Below the pieces are notes generated by a model. That model was not told where the DNA came from and did no database searches. It was given only the letters and a program-made list of their open reading frames with translations. Of a stretch of 64,000 nucleotides of DNA, positions 1-9,897 are shown piece by piece. How positions within the stretch are numbered: position 1 is the first letter of the stretch; every line of letters starts with the position of its first letter. The stretch covers positions 14,176,465-14,240,464 of the forward strand of contig CM042985.1 in assembly GCA_023678885.1 (NCBI GenBank), given 5' to 3'. A program made the translations under genes and the position numbers. The stretch comes from Pogostemon cablin (lineage: Eukaryota > Streptophyta > Magnoliopsida > Lamiales > Lamiaceae).

Positions 1-69
1 GCTGTATCTATGGTGTGCTGTTGATTGTAAAAGGAATCCATGTCCGTCATAGGTTGATGATGTCCCCTT
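1..69 (+). repeat. Cop3 LTR, left piece (Ty1/copia)
   Basis: These bases match the part of the Cop1 LTR near positions 611-679. The match stops at the Cop2 boundary and resumes at 16768. The last five bases, CCCTT, are repeated at 16768-16772 and are the Cop2 target duplication. The 5' part of this LTR lies left of the window, so I cannot tell a solo LTR from the 3' LTR of a complete element. Confidence 0.9.
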
Positions 70-110
70 TGTTGGCGTTCGATCGTTTGGTTAACGTGAA
101 CCGTTAGCAT
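70..110 (-). repeat. Cop2 3' LTR, distal 41-bp piece
   Basis: It begins TGTTGGCG, the reverse complement of the LTR 3' end, and matches 15357-15397 with a few substitutions. The rest of this LTR resumes after Cop1 at 8366. Bases 106-110 (AGCAT) are the left copy of the Cop1 target duplication. Confidence 0.92.
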
Positions 111-1309
111 TGTTGGATTGTATACTAAAAGTCTAGCTTTAGTATGAACTTGTCATAACAATATTTGAAATGAGAATCATTGATCAAATGATTGCATCTT
201 ATAATTTATTTTATATGCATGATGCAATAGTCCATTTACTTTATACTGTAGATAATATGTTGTGCGACAACACACAGAAGATCATATTATCGGTTTCCTT
301 ATAAAGTATAAACAGATGCTCACAACTGAGATAGACGGGGACTCTCTATCGGTATGGTTGTAGTGTGGTTTGGTATTAGCTTGTCTTGGCTATAGAATCA
401 CATTAGTGCACTTGTGTGTATTGAGCAGGACCGCCTGAGATCGTTCTTCTTATACTGACTATATAGTAGAACTTGATCTCTGTTATTATGAAAGTTCGTG
501 CTCTTAATCCATATACAATAACCTCGACATGTAGGGCAGTATGTATTTCTTTGATTCATCAATGGGTGAGATTTATAAGTATTAAATCAATATACTCGGT
601 GAGTTGGGAAGTAGTGCTGTCTCTATGGTGTACTGTTGATTGTAGAAGGAATCCATGTCCGACATAGGTTGATGATGTCCCCTTGAAGAGCTCATAAGGT
701 TTATCATGTAAATCTTGCAAGTGGATTAATTTCCGGCATGATAATAAGGTTGAGTGGTACTACTCTCGGATGAGATATTATTTAATTTGAGTTGTCAGTA
801 ACTTAATTAATTAATGGGCATTGTATATTTTAAACATGGGGAGACTGTCGGGCTTATAATAAGAAGGAGCCCAGAACATAATTTTGGTATTGGACGGGTA
901 GTGCAGTAATAATATTTTAGTGGACTATATTATTATTATTGGATTTAATTAAAAGCTTTGGGCTAAGCTTGGTTAATTAAATTCAATTGAGGCCCAGCCC
1001 AATTTCTCCTCCTGGTCCCTGCTGTAGCCCAACTATATAAGTCATCTCAGCTCCTGTTAACCCTAAGTCAGTGCCTCATTTGACAGTTAGAAAGAACAGG
1101 AGCAGATTGAGAGAATCCTGCGGATTGTTGCCCACACAACAACAGGATTCGACTTGGGACATACAGCAGAAGATCGAGAGGTAGTTCTCTGCAACGATCA
1201 TCCTCTACATCGACCCAGAAGTACGGTAAACATTATTTTTGCTTCCGCTGATTTGTTTGCCTATTTATCCTAACGGATCACGTTGAACCGCACGATCCAA
1301 TTGCCAACA
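111..1309 (+). repeat. Cop1 5' LTR
   Basis: It starts TGTTGGATTG and ends TTGCCAACA, with 6-bp inverted termini typical of Ty1/copia. It pairs with 7162-8360. A TATA box lies at 1034-1040 just downstream of plant site-II-like GGCCCA motifs (991-1003), so this copy should hold the element promoter. Confidence 0.95.
1034..1040 (+). promoter_or_regulatory. TATA box in Cop1 5' LTR
   Basis: TATATAA sits in a context (AGCCCA...CTATATAAGTC) that recurs in the LTRs of Cop1 3' (8085), Cop2 (minus, 15831-15840), Cop3 (17122) and Cop6 (32620-32627). Conservation across copies and position about 270 bp before the LTR end fit a U3/R promoter. The start site, about 30 bp downstream, is inferred. Confidence 0.7.
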
Positions 1310-1311
1310 AT

Positions 1312-1323
1312 TGGTATCAGAGC
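1312..1323 (+). other. Primer binding site, Cop1
   Basis: TGGTATCAGAGC lies two bases after the 5' LTR. This 12-mer is the standard Ty1/copia plant primer site complementary to the 3' end of initiator Met-tRNA. Confidence 0.95.
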
Positions 1324-2450
1324 GTTGGTTTCGTGGTGAGACGTTGGTTAGAGTAATTGTGATTATACGATTATGTGGATTGATCTAGGTGTAATCACAT
1401 ATTTTTTTTTCTGCTTTTCGTGTTTCTATTATCGAAATCATAGCATGAGATTAAGGTTTCAGATGTGTTGATTAATCCTATGTGCTTGGTCATTTTTTAT
1501 GGGCGTGCGATCGTTGTTAATTGTACACGCTGTTCCACACATACACACGGCCTGTTAGCTGTTTATGAGATTAGCCTGTTCATCTCTCGCTCAAGGAAGA
1601 CGAAGATAATGTGTGATTGCTGTTTATTTTAATTGTTGGACAACATACACACTTTACAAAAACCAATCTGTTTTCCATCTTTCTTATATCACACACGCAC
1701 GCTTATGGTGGCTGGGTTCGTTGGAGTCTGCATCGAGAATGCTGATGGGCGTCTGGACTGAACGAACGAACAATCGACGAGGCTTGGTGTGGCTGGCTAC
1801 ACGATGTGCGTCTGAGGCACTGGAGGCTGGGCCTTGTTCGACGAGGGGTGTGATCGATGGATGGAAGGATAGCAATTGTTGTTCAGGCAATTGCGACAGG
1901 AACTGAACGATGAATAGGACGGCGAACCTGCAACTTTTGTCTCGGGCGGATCGACTGGTGTTTTCGGTCCAGTCTGAAGGCACTTCCGAGCAGTTCATGG
2001 CCATTTCTGATCGGGTACTGGCAGCCCGTGGCGGAATCAAAGAAAGGCGGTCGGCGGCTATCGATTGGCAGCGTGTGCGTTGCTGGAATCCATGGCGGCT
2101 GGCGGCCGGAGGTCTGACGGCGCGCTCCAGGCGAGTGAGCTGAGATCGACGGCGAACTGGGCGAGTCGGACAGATCGCGATGACGCGGTGACGAGCGGCC
2201 GATCCTAGTATGTGGTGCGGCAGACTCAGCGGAAACGTGGCGGAGCTGTCGCGTCTTGACGGCGCCAGACGAACTCCGGCCCCGGGAGCAGCTTGCTGAC
2301 TACTGGCGGTCGTTGTCGGGTGCGCTGGATCGACGCACGTGAGTCGGCTGACGGCGCAACTCCGGCGGCTGACGGCACCATTGCCGAGAGCAGGGTGCCG
2401 GTGGAAGCTTCGCGTCTGGTTGCGGCTATGAGAAGGATAGGACATCACTG
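1324..2450 (+). other. Cop1 leader, hypervariable GC-rich part
   Basis: The first bases resemble other copies, then a GC-rich block (about 1680-2450) begins that does not match the corresponding place in Cop2, Cop4 or Cop6. Both strands are open for long stretches (for example 1684-2448 on minus), which is expected from high GC. The peptides are Arg/Ser/Pro-rich and match no family I recognise. Short repeats of TGACGGCG occur. I do not call a gene here. It may be captured host DNA or simply fast-evolving leader. Confidence 0.6.
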
Positions 2451-2830
2451 ATTTAATGGGCCCAATTTTATTTTAATTTGGTTATGGGCTGTTGGGCCCA
2501 TTTTTAATTGAAATGTTTGTGGGCTGTCTTTGTTGGGCCATGTTTAATTGCAGGGCTCTTTTCCTAATAATTGTTTTGGGCTGTTGGGCCTAAATGTTTA
2601 TTAAGGTGCTTATTGGGCTGTAGTTAAATGGCCCATTTTTTTATTAAAATGGATATGGGCTGTTGGACCTTAAATCCCAATTCAGTAATTAATAGTGGCT
2701 GCTCATTTTTTTAATTTGGTTTTGGGCTGTTGGGCCCAATTTTAATTAAAATGGTAATGGGCTGCTGGGCCAATATTAATTACTAGTTTTAATTAATTGT
2801 GGGTAATGGGCCAAGCATGATAAATTAGTT
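2451..2830 (+). repeat. Degenerate array of GGGCTGTTGGGCC motifs in Cop1 leader
   Basis: At least eight TGGGCC/GGCCCA-type motifs occur in about 360 bp, separated by AT-rich TTAATTAAAATGG-like spacers with no strict period. TGGGCC is the core of plant site II elements bound by TCP factors. Whether these act as an enhancer here is inference. Confidence 0.6.
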
Positions 2831-3176
2831 ATTTATTAATAGGCTAATTTTGTACTAGTGGGCTTGGTGGAATTAATTTGGTTTTGGGCTAAGATCATAG
2901 GTCATGGATAATGGGCTTGATTAATTATTTAATCTGCTGCTCATTTTGTGCTTATTTGTTGCTCTAGGGCCAAATTAATTGATCCACTGTTTAAGCAATT
3001 AATTATGATATATAACTGATTTAATTGTTTTAACTTGACAATTAATTGTTATATATGTAAGGCATGTTCTATGTGATTTACTTATTTAAATTACTGTTAA
3101 TAGAAGCATGTCTTAGTTGTATATTTTATTCTGGAATATTATATGCATGTTAAAAACCTTCGGTAATTAAATAACT

Positions 3177-3191
3177 AAGTGGGAGAGGGGA
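3177..3191 (+). other. Internal polypurine tract, Cop1 leader
   Basis: AAGTGGGAGAGGGGA contains the 10-base core AAGTGGGAGA of the 3' polypurine tract at 7151-7160. The same 15-mer occurs in the leaders of Cop6 (34740-34754) and Cop2 (minus, 13772-13786), with a decayed version in Cop4 near 21036. It could prime second-strand synthesis like a central PPT, though it lies in the leader. Function is inferred. Confidence 0.65.
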
Positions 3192-3245
3192 TTGGTAATA
3201 GATTCCCGCGGCCTCCATTATTGGTTTGTTAAGCAATGTGAATAG

Positions 3246-3560
3246 ACTTGCGCGTCGGCATTAGAGCCTTCCTCCCCATCGGATGAGTTTTATTCATGGA
3301 TTGCTGGAACAGACTTCATTAAATAATTACGTTTGTAATGTGATGCATATGAACTTGCGCGTTGGCATAGACCTTCCTCCCTATCGGATGAGTTTATATG
3401 CGGTTCACTGGTACAAACTTGTAATTGATGAATGTAGAAAGTTATCCGAGCGCGTGTGTACTTCTCCATCTGTAAGGCACACAAGCTTGGGCCGCGGACT
3501 TGGGGTCAAATAATGGTGTACACTTAGATGTAAATAATAAGTATCCTCCCCATCGGAGTC
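3246..3560 (+). repeat. Leader tandem repeat, about 106 bp
   Basis: Two units begin with ACTTGCGCG at 3246 and 3353 and each carries CCTCCC(C/T)ATCGGATGAG (3271 and 3376). A partial third unit with CCTCCCCATCGGAG lies near 3545. The arrangement recurs in Cop2 (about 13390-13710, minus), Cop4 (about 20690-20990, minus) and Cop6 (about 34800-35140). It is conserved better than the coding region, so a cis role such as packaging or dimerisation is plausible but unproven. Confidence 0.75.
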
Positions 3561-3880
3561 ACTGCTTTTATTTGCATGGCTAAAGAGGAACTGACTATTA
3601 ATTATTTTATCATAAAGTGAGGTTGACAAATGAAATTAATGGGTAAAAACCTTCTCTTGTAAATGTTCTGGTTTGTAAACGTCCACACTATCGTGGCTTG
3701 CAGACTCACGGTGCTTGAGATATCGGTGAATTTTATTTTATATTGTTTTGAGGGAATCAATATAAAAGAATAAAATTCGAAGATTTGATCGGTAAATTTA
3801 TTTGTGATTCTCTGAATTTCGAATGGTTTTATTTCACTAATTGTTAACTAAAAGACATTATATTTACTTGTCCAAATTAG

Positions 3881-6800
3881 ATGATTAGAAAAGAATCTTG
3901 GTTTTGAAAATTACTGCTTAAGAAAATACATGTGTATTCTCACAAAGGACGTCTCATGATGCCTATTAAAGTCTCTAGTGAAGAGATGAGAGGTTCATAG
4001 AAATATGATGGTCTCATGTAACTCTTCGGATACTTGAGTAAATTAAAAGGTAGAAGATCATGGTTGAATTGATGAATGAATTGGAAAAGCTTGGAATAGA
4101 AATTGAAAGGGAAACCTAAATCAATTTATTCTTCACAATTTGCCTGGATGTTTTGAGCAAGTTCTACCTAAAATACGAAGGGTTGTATATGGTGGGAAAC
4201 TTCTAACAAAACATGTGGCAAAAAAAAGCCATTTTTCATCATGATGTGAACAAGTTTAATATCTTATTTACTAATGGTTTAAACATGATTAGTGATGGCA
4301 TCTACTGACACGAAGTATGTAGATGCTGGAATCACTAAATGTTTATCACTGAGTAAGGATAAGATTGTTAATAACATGGGTAAAACTACAAAGGTAGTGG
4401 CTATTGCAGTGGGAGTTGTTTATTTATCTCATGATAAGAATAAACAATTGATTATGAGAAATTGTCTTTACGTACGTTTCATAAAAATAATTTAATTTCG
4501 GTTTCTATGCATTAACGGATGGATACTTCATTTCATTTAAATGACATGGTCATAGTAATGAGGAATGAGTCTATAATCCGTTAAAGTACGTTGGTGGATA
4601 AAAAGTATACTCTTGAACCATGTACATCCCACAGATGCAATAAATAGTAATTAAATAATGCATCTTCTAATATTAGTAAGAGAAAGGAACCTTCGGAAAT
4701 GAACTAAACATACATTTGGCGTCTATGACTAATTCATTTTACTTGAGTAGGATTCAAAAGTTGATAGCCGATAGACCGTAAGGTTTATCTGAAGTGGAAA
4801 CTATCGGACTTGCGAGTCTTGCTTGGATGTAAAAATGATTAACTGCCTTTTCAAGGTTGTGGGGTGTAGAGCCAAAGATATATATGTTGGAATTAGTTCA
4901 TTCTGATTCAAGCGAACCTAATATTATCCAGGCGAGAGGTGGTTATGAATATTCGAAGATTATTCTGGAAACTAATATATTTATATGATGCACTGCATGT
5001 CTAAGTTCTTTGATTAATTCAAGAATTGTAAGGCTGGTACAGTGAAGCGTCATGGAAAATATATTAAGTCATTACGATTCAATCATGATGACGAATACCT
5101 CTTGGGATAGTTAGGAGCTATTGATCAGAAGTTGAGATTAAATCTCAAGTAGTCTACACCGGGCGAGCCCCAGCTGAATGGTGTGGTGGGTAGAAGGTAT
5201 AAGGCTCTTATGGTAATGATTAGATAGATAATGAATTATTTGGAATAATTAAATTCATTTTATGGATATGCCCTAGATACAGTAATTCGTGAAACGTTAG
5301 TCTGTATATGGGATATCCTAAAAAAATGGAGGGTGATTTATTTAGTCCAAAAGATCGAAGGGTTTGGAACAGGACTATATAATAAATCACAAACCCATGT
5401 ATAAGTTGTTCTAAAGGAAGTGAGAGGAAAACACTAAGTATAAGTACCAAGTGTACAAGAGGATATACCACAAGGTAAACTGCAACGCGTGTCACGTCTG
5501 ATACACAATTACATGTAGTGCCTTGTCGTAGTGGGAGGGCTGTATGACAACCCATAAATATATGTTTTGGGAGAGTCGTGAGACTTGATCCCTAGTAAAC
5601 ATGGTATTGTCCCACGGATACGACGTAGCACTACAAGATGAAAATGCGGAATCTTAGCAAGATGCAATGAATGATGAAATTGAATCCATGGATTCTAAAT
5701 TAAGTCTGGAGCTTGAACAATCACTAAAATGGTGTAAAAGCCATTGCAAGTGGTCATAGGGAAATAAAAGAGGATCATACGGAAGCAAAACTTGTTGCGA
5801 AAAGATGTACTCAGAAAGAAATGGTTCGATTATGAGGGAACATATTCGCTGGTAGCTGTGCTTAAATTGATCCGGATTCTTTTATTTATTGCTGCTCATA
5901 TTGAATTATGAGGGACAACAAATAGATGTCAAGACAGCTTTCCTGATTGGAAGTCTTGAGGAAAACATCTATGTGAAGCAACCAGAGTGATTCATTGCAA
6001 AGTACTAATAGCATTTTGATAGTAAGCTTAAAAGTGTCTAGCGATGGACTAAAGCAAGCTTTGAGATCGTGAAGCATCTGTTTTGATTAGGTAATCCAGT
6101 GGCACGAATTTAAATCAATCAGCGGATGTATCTTGTGTATTGTAAAGAGTGACGGAAACGTGGTGGTATTTTTTGTACTATACGTAGAAAGTATCTTGCT
6201 CATTGGAGATAATGAAAGAGTATTATCGGGCGTATGGGTACGGTTAATAAAGCGGTAGAGATGGACTTAAGAAAGGCAAAATATATCCTTTTGATCACGG
6301 TAATACGGATCACAAGAAAGGATATTATGCTTATCACAAGTTTCATAAAATGATACAGTCCATACTCGTTTAACATGTAAATTTATCTAAGTGAATGTGT
6401 CTTTGAGACACAAGAAGAAGATAAAGAGGATGAAAGCGGTTCCTTATGCTTCGGCGAATAAGGAAGCTTAATCTAAGGAATGACATGAACGATGTTGGAT
6501 ATCTGTTTTACTGAATGCATGAACAGTGGGTATCAACGTAACCCGGAACAAGAATGATGAACTGTGGTAAGACATTTATAAAGTGCCTGAGAAGGACTGG
6601 AAATTATATGTGGACTTACTGGACAGATTCACTGCTTCTTGTGGATTACGTAGATTCGGATTTTTTAGTCAGATTGGACGGCAGTAAATTCACCTCAAAG
6701 GTTATGTGTTTAATCTTAGGAAGTAGAGTCATAATGTGGAGGAGTGTTATATAGAAATATATTTCAGACTCCGGACTCCATCATGGAAAGATGATGAATT

Positions 6801-7000
6801 GGAGCCTATGAGGCAGCCAAAGTATCTATATGACTCTAGAGACTTCATGATGGACTTTGAAGTGTTTCTAAGTTTGCCCAAGGTAATCACAATTTACATT
6901 GATGATATTGGTGCAGTTGCAAACTTGAAGAAATCACAAGTCCATAAGACAATTAAACACATGGAGCGCGAGTACCACCTGTTACGAGAAATCGTATGAT
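3881..7000 (+). pseudogene. Cop1 gag-pol remnant (Ty1/copia)
   Basis: Decayed domains appear in copia order: gag (about 3960-4250), a protease-proximal stretch (4290-4500), integrase (4700-5250, with VHSD and a ruined region where Cop5 keeps its SDRGGEYL motif), reverse transcriptase (about 5600-6500) and RNase H (6550-7000, GAVAN and a REYHLLREIV end). Numerous stops and frameshifts occur. Compared with Cop5 at 26732-27184, the zinc knuckle of gag is absent. The frameshift that turns the conserved RNase H block into RQPKYLY is shared with Cop2 and Cop4, so it predates this insertion. No functional protein is expected. Confidence 0.85.
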
Positions 7001-7140
7001 GAGGGGAAGGTTGTTGTTGCCTAGATAGCATCGGATGATGACCTAGTAATCCATTTACAAGGACCTTAAGGCGAGAGCTTTTAATGGTCGTGTAGTGGGA
7101 GTAGGAATCAGATGTATGGCAGAAGACATGACAGCATAGT

Positions 7141-7182
7141 CTTTTAGTATAAGTGGGAGATTGTTGGATTGTATACTAAAAG
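7141..7182 (+). other. Polypurine tract and PPT/LTR-junction inverted repeat, Cop1
   Basis: The PPT AAGTGGGAGA (7151-7160) abuts the 3' LTR at 7162. It is enclosed by a perfect 11-bp inverted repeat: CTTTTAGTATA at 7141-7151 and TATACTAAAAG at 7172-7182. The second arm lies inside the LTR, so the hairpin forms only at the 3' end of the element. Cop2 has the same structure at 9716-9757. Confidence 0.85.
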
Positions 7183-8360
7183 TCTAGCTTTAGTATGAAC
7201 TATGTCATAACAATATTTGAAATGAGAATCATTGATCAAATGATTGCATCTTATAATTTATTTTATATGCATGATGCAATAGTCCATTTACTTTATACTG
7301 TAGATAATATGTTGTGCGACAACACGCAGAAGATCATATTATCGGTTTCCTTATAAAGTATAAACAGATGCTCACAACTGAGATAGACGGGGACTCTCTA
7401 TCGGTATGGTTGTAGTGTGGTTTGGTATTAGCTTGTCTTGGCTATAGAATCACATTAGTGCACTTGTGTGTATTGAGCAGGACCGCCTGAGATCGTTCTT
7501 CTTATACTGACTATATAGTAGAACTTGATCTCTGTTATTATGGAAGTTCGTGCTCTTAATCCCTATACAATAACCTCGACACGTAGGGCAGTATGTATTT
7601 CTTTGATTCATCAATGTGTGAGATTTATAAGTATTAAATCAATATACTCGGTGAGTTGGGAAGTAGTGCTGTCTCTATGGTGTGCTGTTGATTGTAGAAG
7701 GAATCCATGTCCGACATAGGTAGATGATGTCCCCTTGAGGAGCTCATAAGGTTTATCATGTAAATCTTGCAAGTGGATTAATTTCCGGCATGATAATAAG
7801 GTTGAGTGGTACTACTCTCGGATGAGATATTAATTAATTTGAGTTGTCAGTAACTTAATTAATTAATGTGCATTGTATATCTTAAACATGGGAAGACTGT
7901 CGGGCTTATAATAAGAAGGAGCCAGAACATAATTTTGGGATTGGATGGGTAGTGCAGTAATAATATTTTAGTGGACTATATTATTATTATTGGATTTAAT
8001 TAAAAGCTTTGGGCTAAGCTTGGTTAATTAAATTCAATTGAGGCCCAGCCCAATTTCTCCTCCTGGTCCCTGCTGTAGCCCAACTATATAAGTCATCTCA
8101 GCTCCTGTTAACCTTAAGTCAGTGCCTCATTTGACAGTTAGAAAGAGCAGGAGCAGATTGAGAGAATCCTGTGGATTGTTGCCCACACAACAACAGGATT
8201 CGACTTGGGACATACAACAGAAGATCGAGAGGTAGTTCTCTGCAACGATCATCCTCTACATCGACCCAGAAGTATGGTAAACATTATTTTTGCTTCCGCT
8301 GATTTGTTTGCCTGTTTATCCTAACGGATCACGTTGAACTGCACAATCCAATTGCCAACA
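7162..8360 (+). repeat. Cop1 3' LTR
   Basis: Same length as the 5' LTR, with the same termini. It is followed directly by AGCAT and then the resumed Cop2 LTR. Confidence 0.95.
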
Positions 8361-8365
8361 AGCAT
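8361..8365. repeat. Cop1 target-site duplication, right copy (AGCAT)
   Basis: AGCAT here matches 106-110. Joining 70-110 to 8366 onward reproduces the uninterrupted LTR seen at 15357 onward, which confirms the insertion point. Confidence 0.95.
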
Positions 8366-9736
8366 ACCATGCGTTTCTAACACAGCGGAAGTAATAAATC
8401 ATAGAAACGATTACCGTTCACCAGGGTATGTTGATGAAGATTAATTCTCGCAGGCAGCCTGCGCAGTCCCACGAGAATGGCCATGACTTTCTCGTCTGAT
8501 ATCGGAATTGAGTGATCTTTGTGTTCAAACGATTCTCTCTTCGACGGCTTTTCGTCAGTATATTGATCATCAAATTCTGAGTACTGTACGAATTTATACA
8601 AATTTTGCAAGGTCGCGGACAGCAGAAGCAAACTACCTTCTGATCTTCTGCTGTATGTCCCAAATCCGATCTCGACGTCGTGTGGGCGACGATCTACGAG
8701 ACCTCCTCAATCTGCTCTCAACCCTCATCACACGTGAATAATCAATTAGATTAGATTAGATTAGATTATATTATATTAGGGTTCCAGATAAGCTGAGGTG
8801 ACTTATATACATGGGCTACAGCAGGGACCAGGAGCAGAAATTGGGTTGGGCCTCCATTGGGCTTAAGTATCCAAGCTTAGCCCAAAGCTTATACTTAAGT
8901 CCAATAATAATAATATATTCCACTAAAATATTATTATTGCACTACCGTACCAATCCCAAAATTACGTTTTGGGCTCCTTCTTATTATGAGCCCGTTAGTC
9001 TCCCCATGTTTAAGATATACAATGTCCATTAATTAATTTAAGTTACTGACAACTCAATTAATTAATATCTCATCCAAGAGTAGTACCACTCAACCTCATT
9101 ATCATGTCGGAATAAATTCCACCTGCAGGGTTTACATGATAATCCTTATGAGCTCCTCAAGGGGACATCATCAACCTATGACGGACACGGATTCCTTCTA
9201 TAATCAACAGCACACCATAGAGACAACACTACTTCCCAACTCATCGAGTTTGTTGATTTAATTACATGTAAATCTCACCCATTGATGAATCAAAGAAATA
9301 CATATTGCCTTACGTGTCGAGGTTATTGTATAGGGATTAAGAGCACAAACTTCCATAATAACTGAGATCAAGTTCTCCTATAAGTCAGTATAAGTCGAAC
9401 GATCTCAAGCGGTCCTGCTCAATACACACAAGTGCACTAATGTGATTCTATAGCCAAGACAAGCTAATACCAAACCACACTACAACCATCCTGATAGAGA
9501 GTCCCCGTCTATCTCAGTTGTGAGCATCTGTTTATACTTTATAAGGAAACTGATAATATGATCTTCCGCGTGTTGTCGCACAACATATTATCTACAGTAT
9601 AAAGTAAGTGGACTATTGCATCGAACATATAAATAAATTATAAGATGCAATCATTTGATCATATGATTCTCATTTCAAATTAATTGTTATAACATTGTTC
9701 ATACAAAAAGCTAGACTTTTAGTATACAATCCAACA
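8366..9736 (-). repeat. Cop2 3' LTR, main piece
   Basis: It matches 15398-16767 over its full length and ends (plus strand) in GTATACAATCCAACA. A run of ATTAG-like pentamers near 8746-8785 is more degenerate than the clean (ATTAG)7 at 15776-15810 in the partner LTR. Confidence 0.93.
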
Positions 9737-9757
9737 ATCTCCCACTTATACTAAAAG
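9716..9757 (-). other. Polypurine tract and junction hairpin, Cop2
   Basis: The minus-strand PPT AAGTGGGAGA (9738-9747) lies next to the LTR end at 9736. The perfect 11-bp arms CTTTTAGTATA (9716-9726) and TATACTAAAAG (9747-9757) repeat the Cop1 arrangement. Confidence 0.85.
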
Positions 9758-9897
9758 ACTATGCTGTCATGTCTTCCGCCATACATCTGATTTCCACTCC
9801 CACTACACGACCATCAAAAGCTCTCGCCTTAAGGTCCTTGTAAATGGATTTACTAGGTTATCATCCGATGCAATCTAGGTGACAACAACCTTTCCCT

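Larger units (their letters stand above)
111..8360 (+). mobile_element. Cop1: full-length, non-autonomous Ty1/copia element
   Basis: It has two 1,199-bp LTRs (111-1309 and 7162-8360) ending TGTTGG...CCAACA, a Met-tRNA primer site, a polypurine tract, and flanking AGCAT duplications at 106-110 and 8361-8365. The internal region is a very long leader (about 2.5 kb) followed by a gag-pol remnant riddled with stops and lacking the gag zinc knuckle. It is the innermost and probably youngest member of the left nest. By eye the LTRs differ at about two dozen sites, near 2 percent. Confidence 0.95.

Noticed and set aside
1684..2448. 254-codon minus-strand frame in the Cop1 leader
   Set aside because: GC-rich DNA with overlapping open frames on both strands, low-complexity Arg/Ser/Pro composition and no recognisable domain. 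It is not conserved in sister copies.
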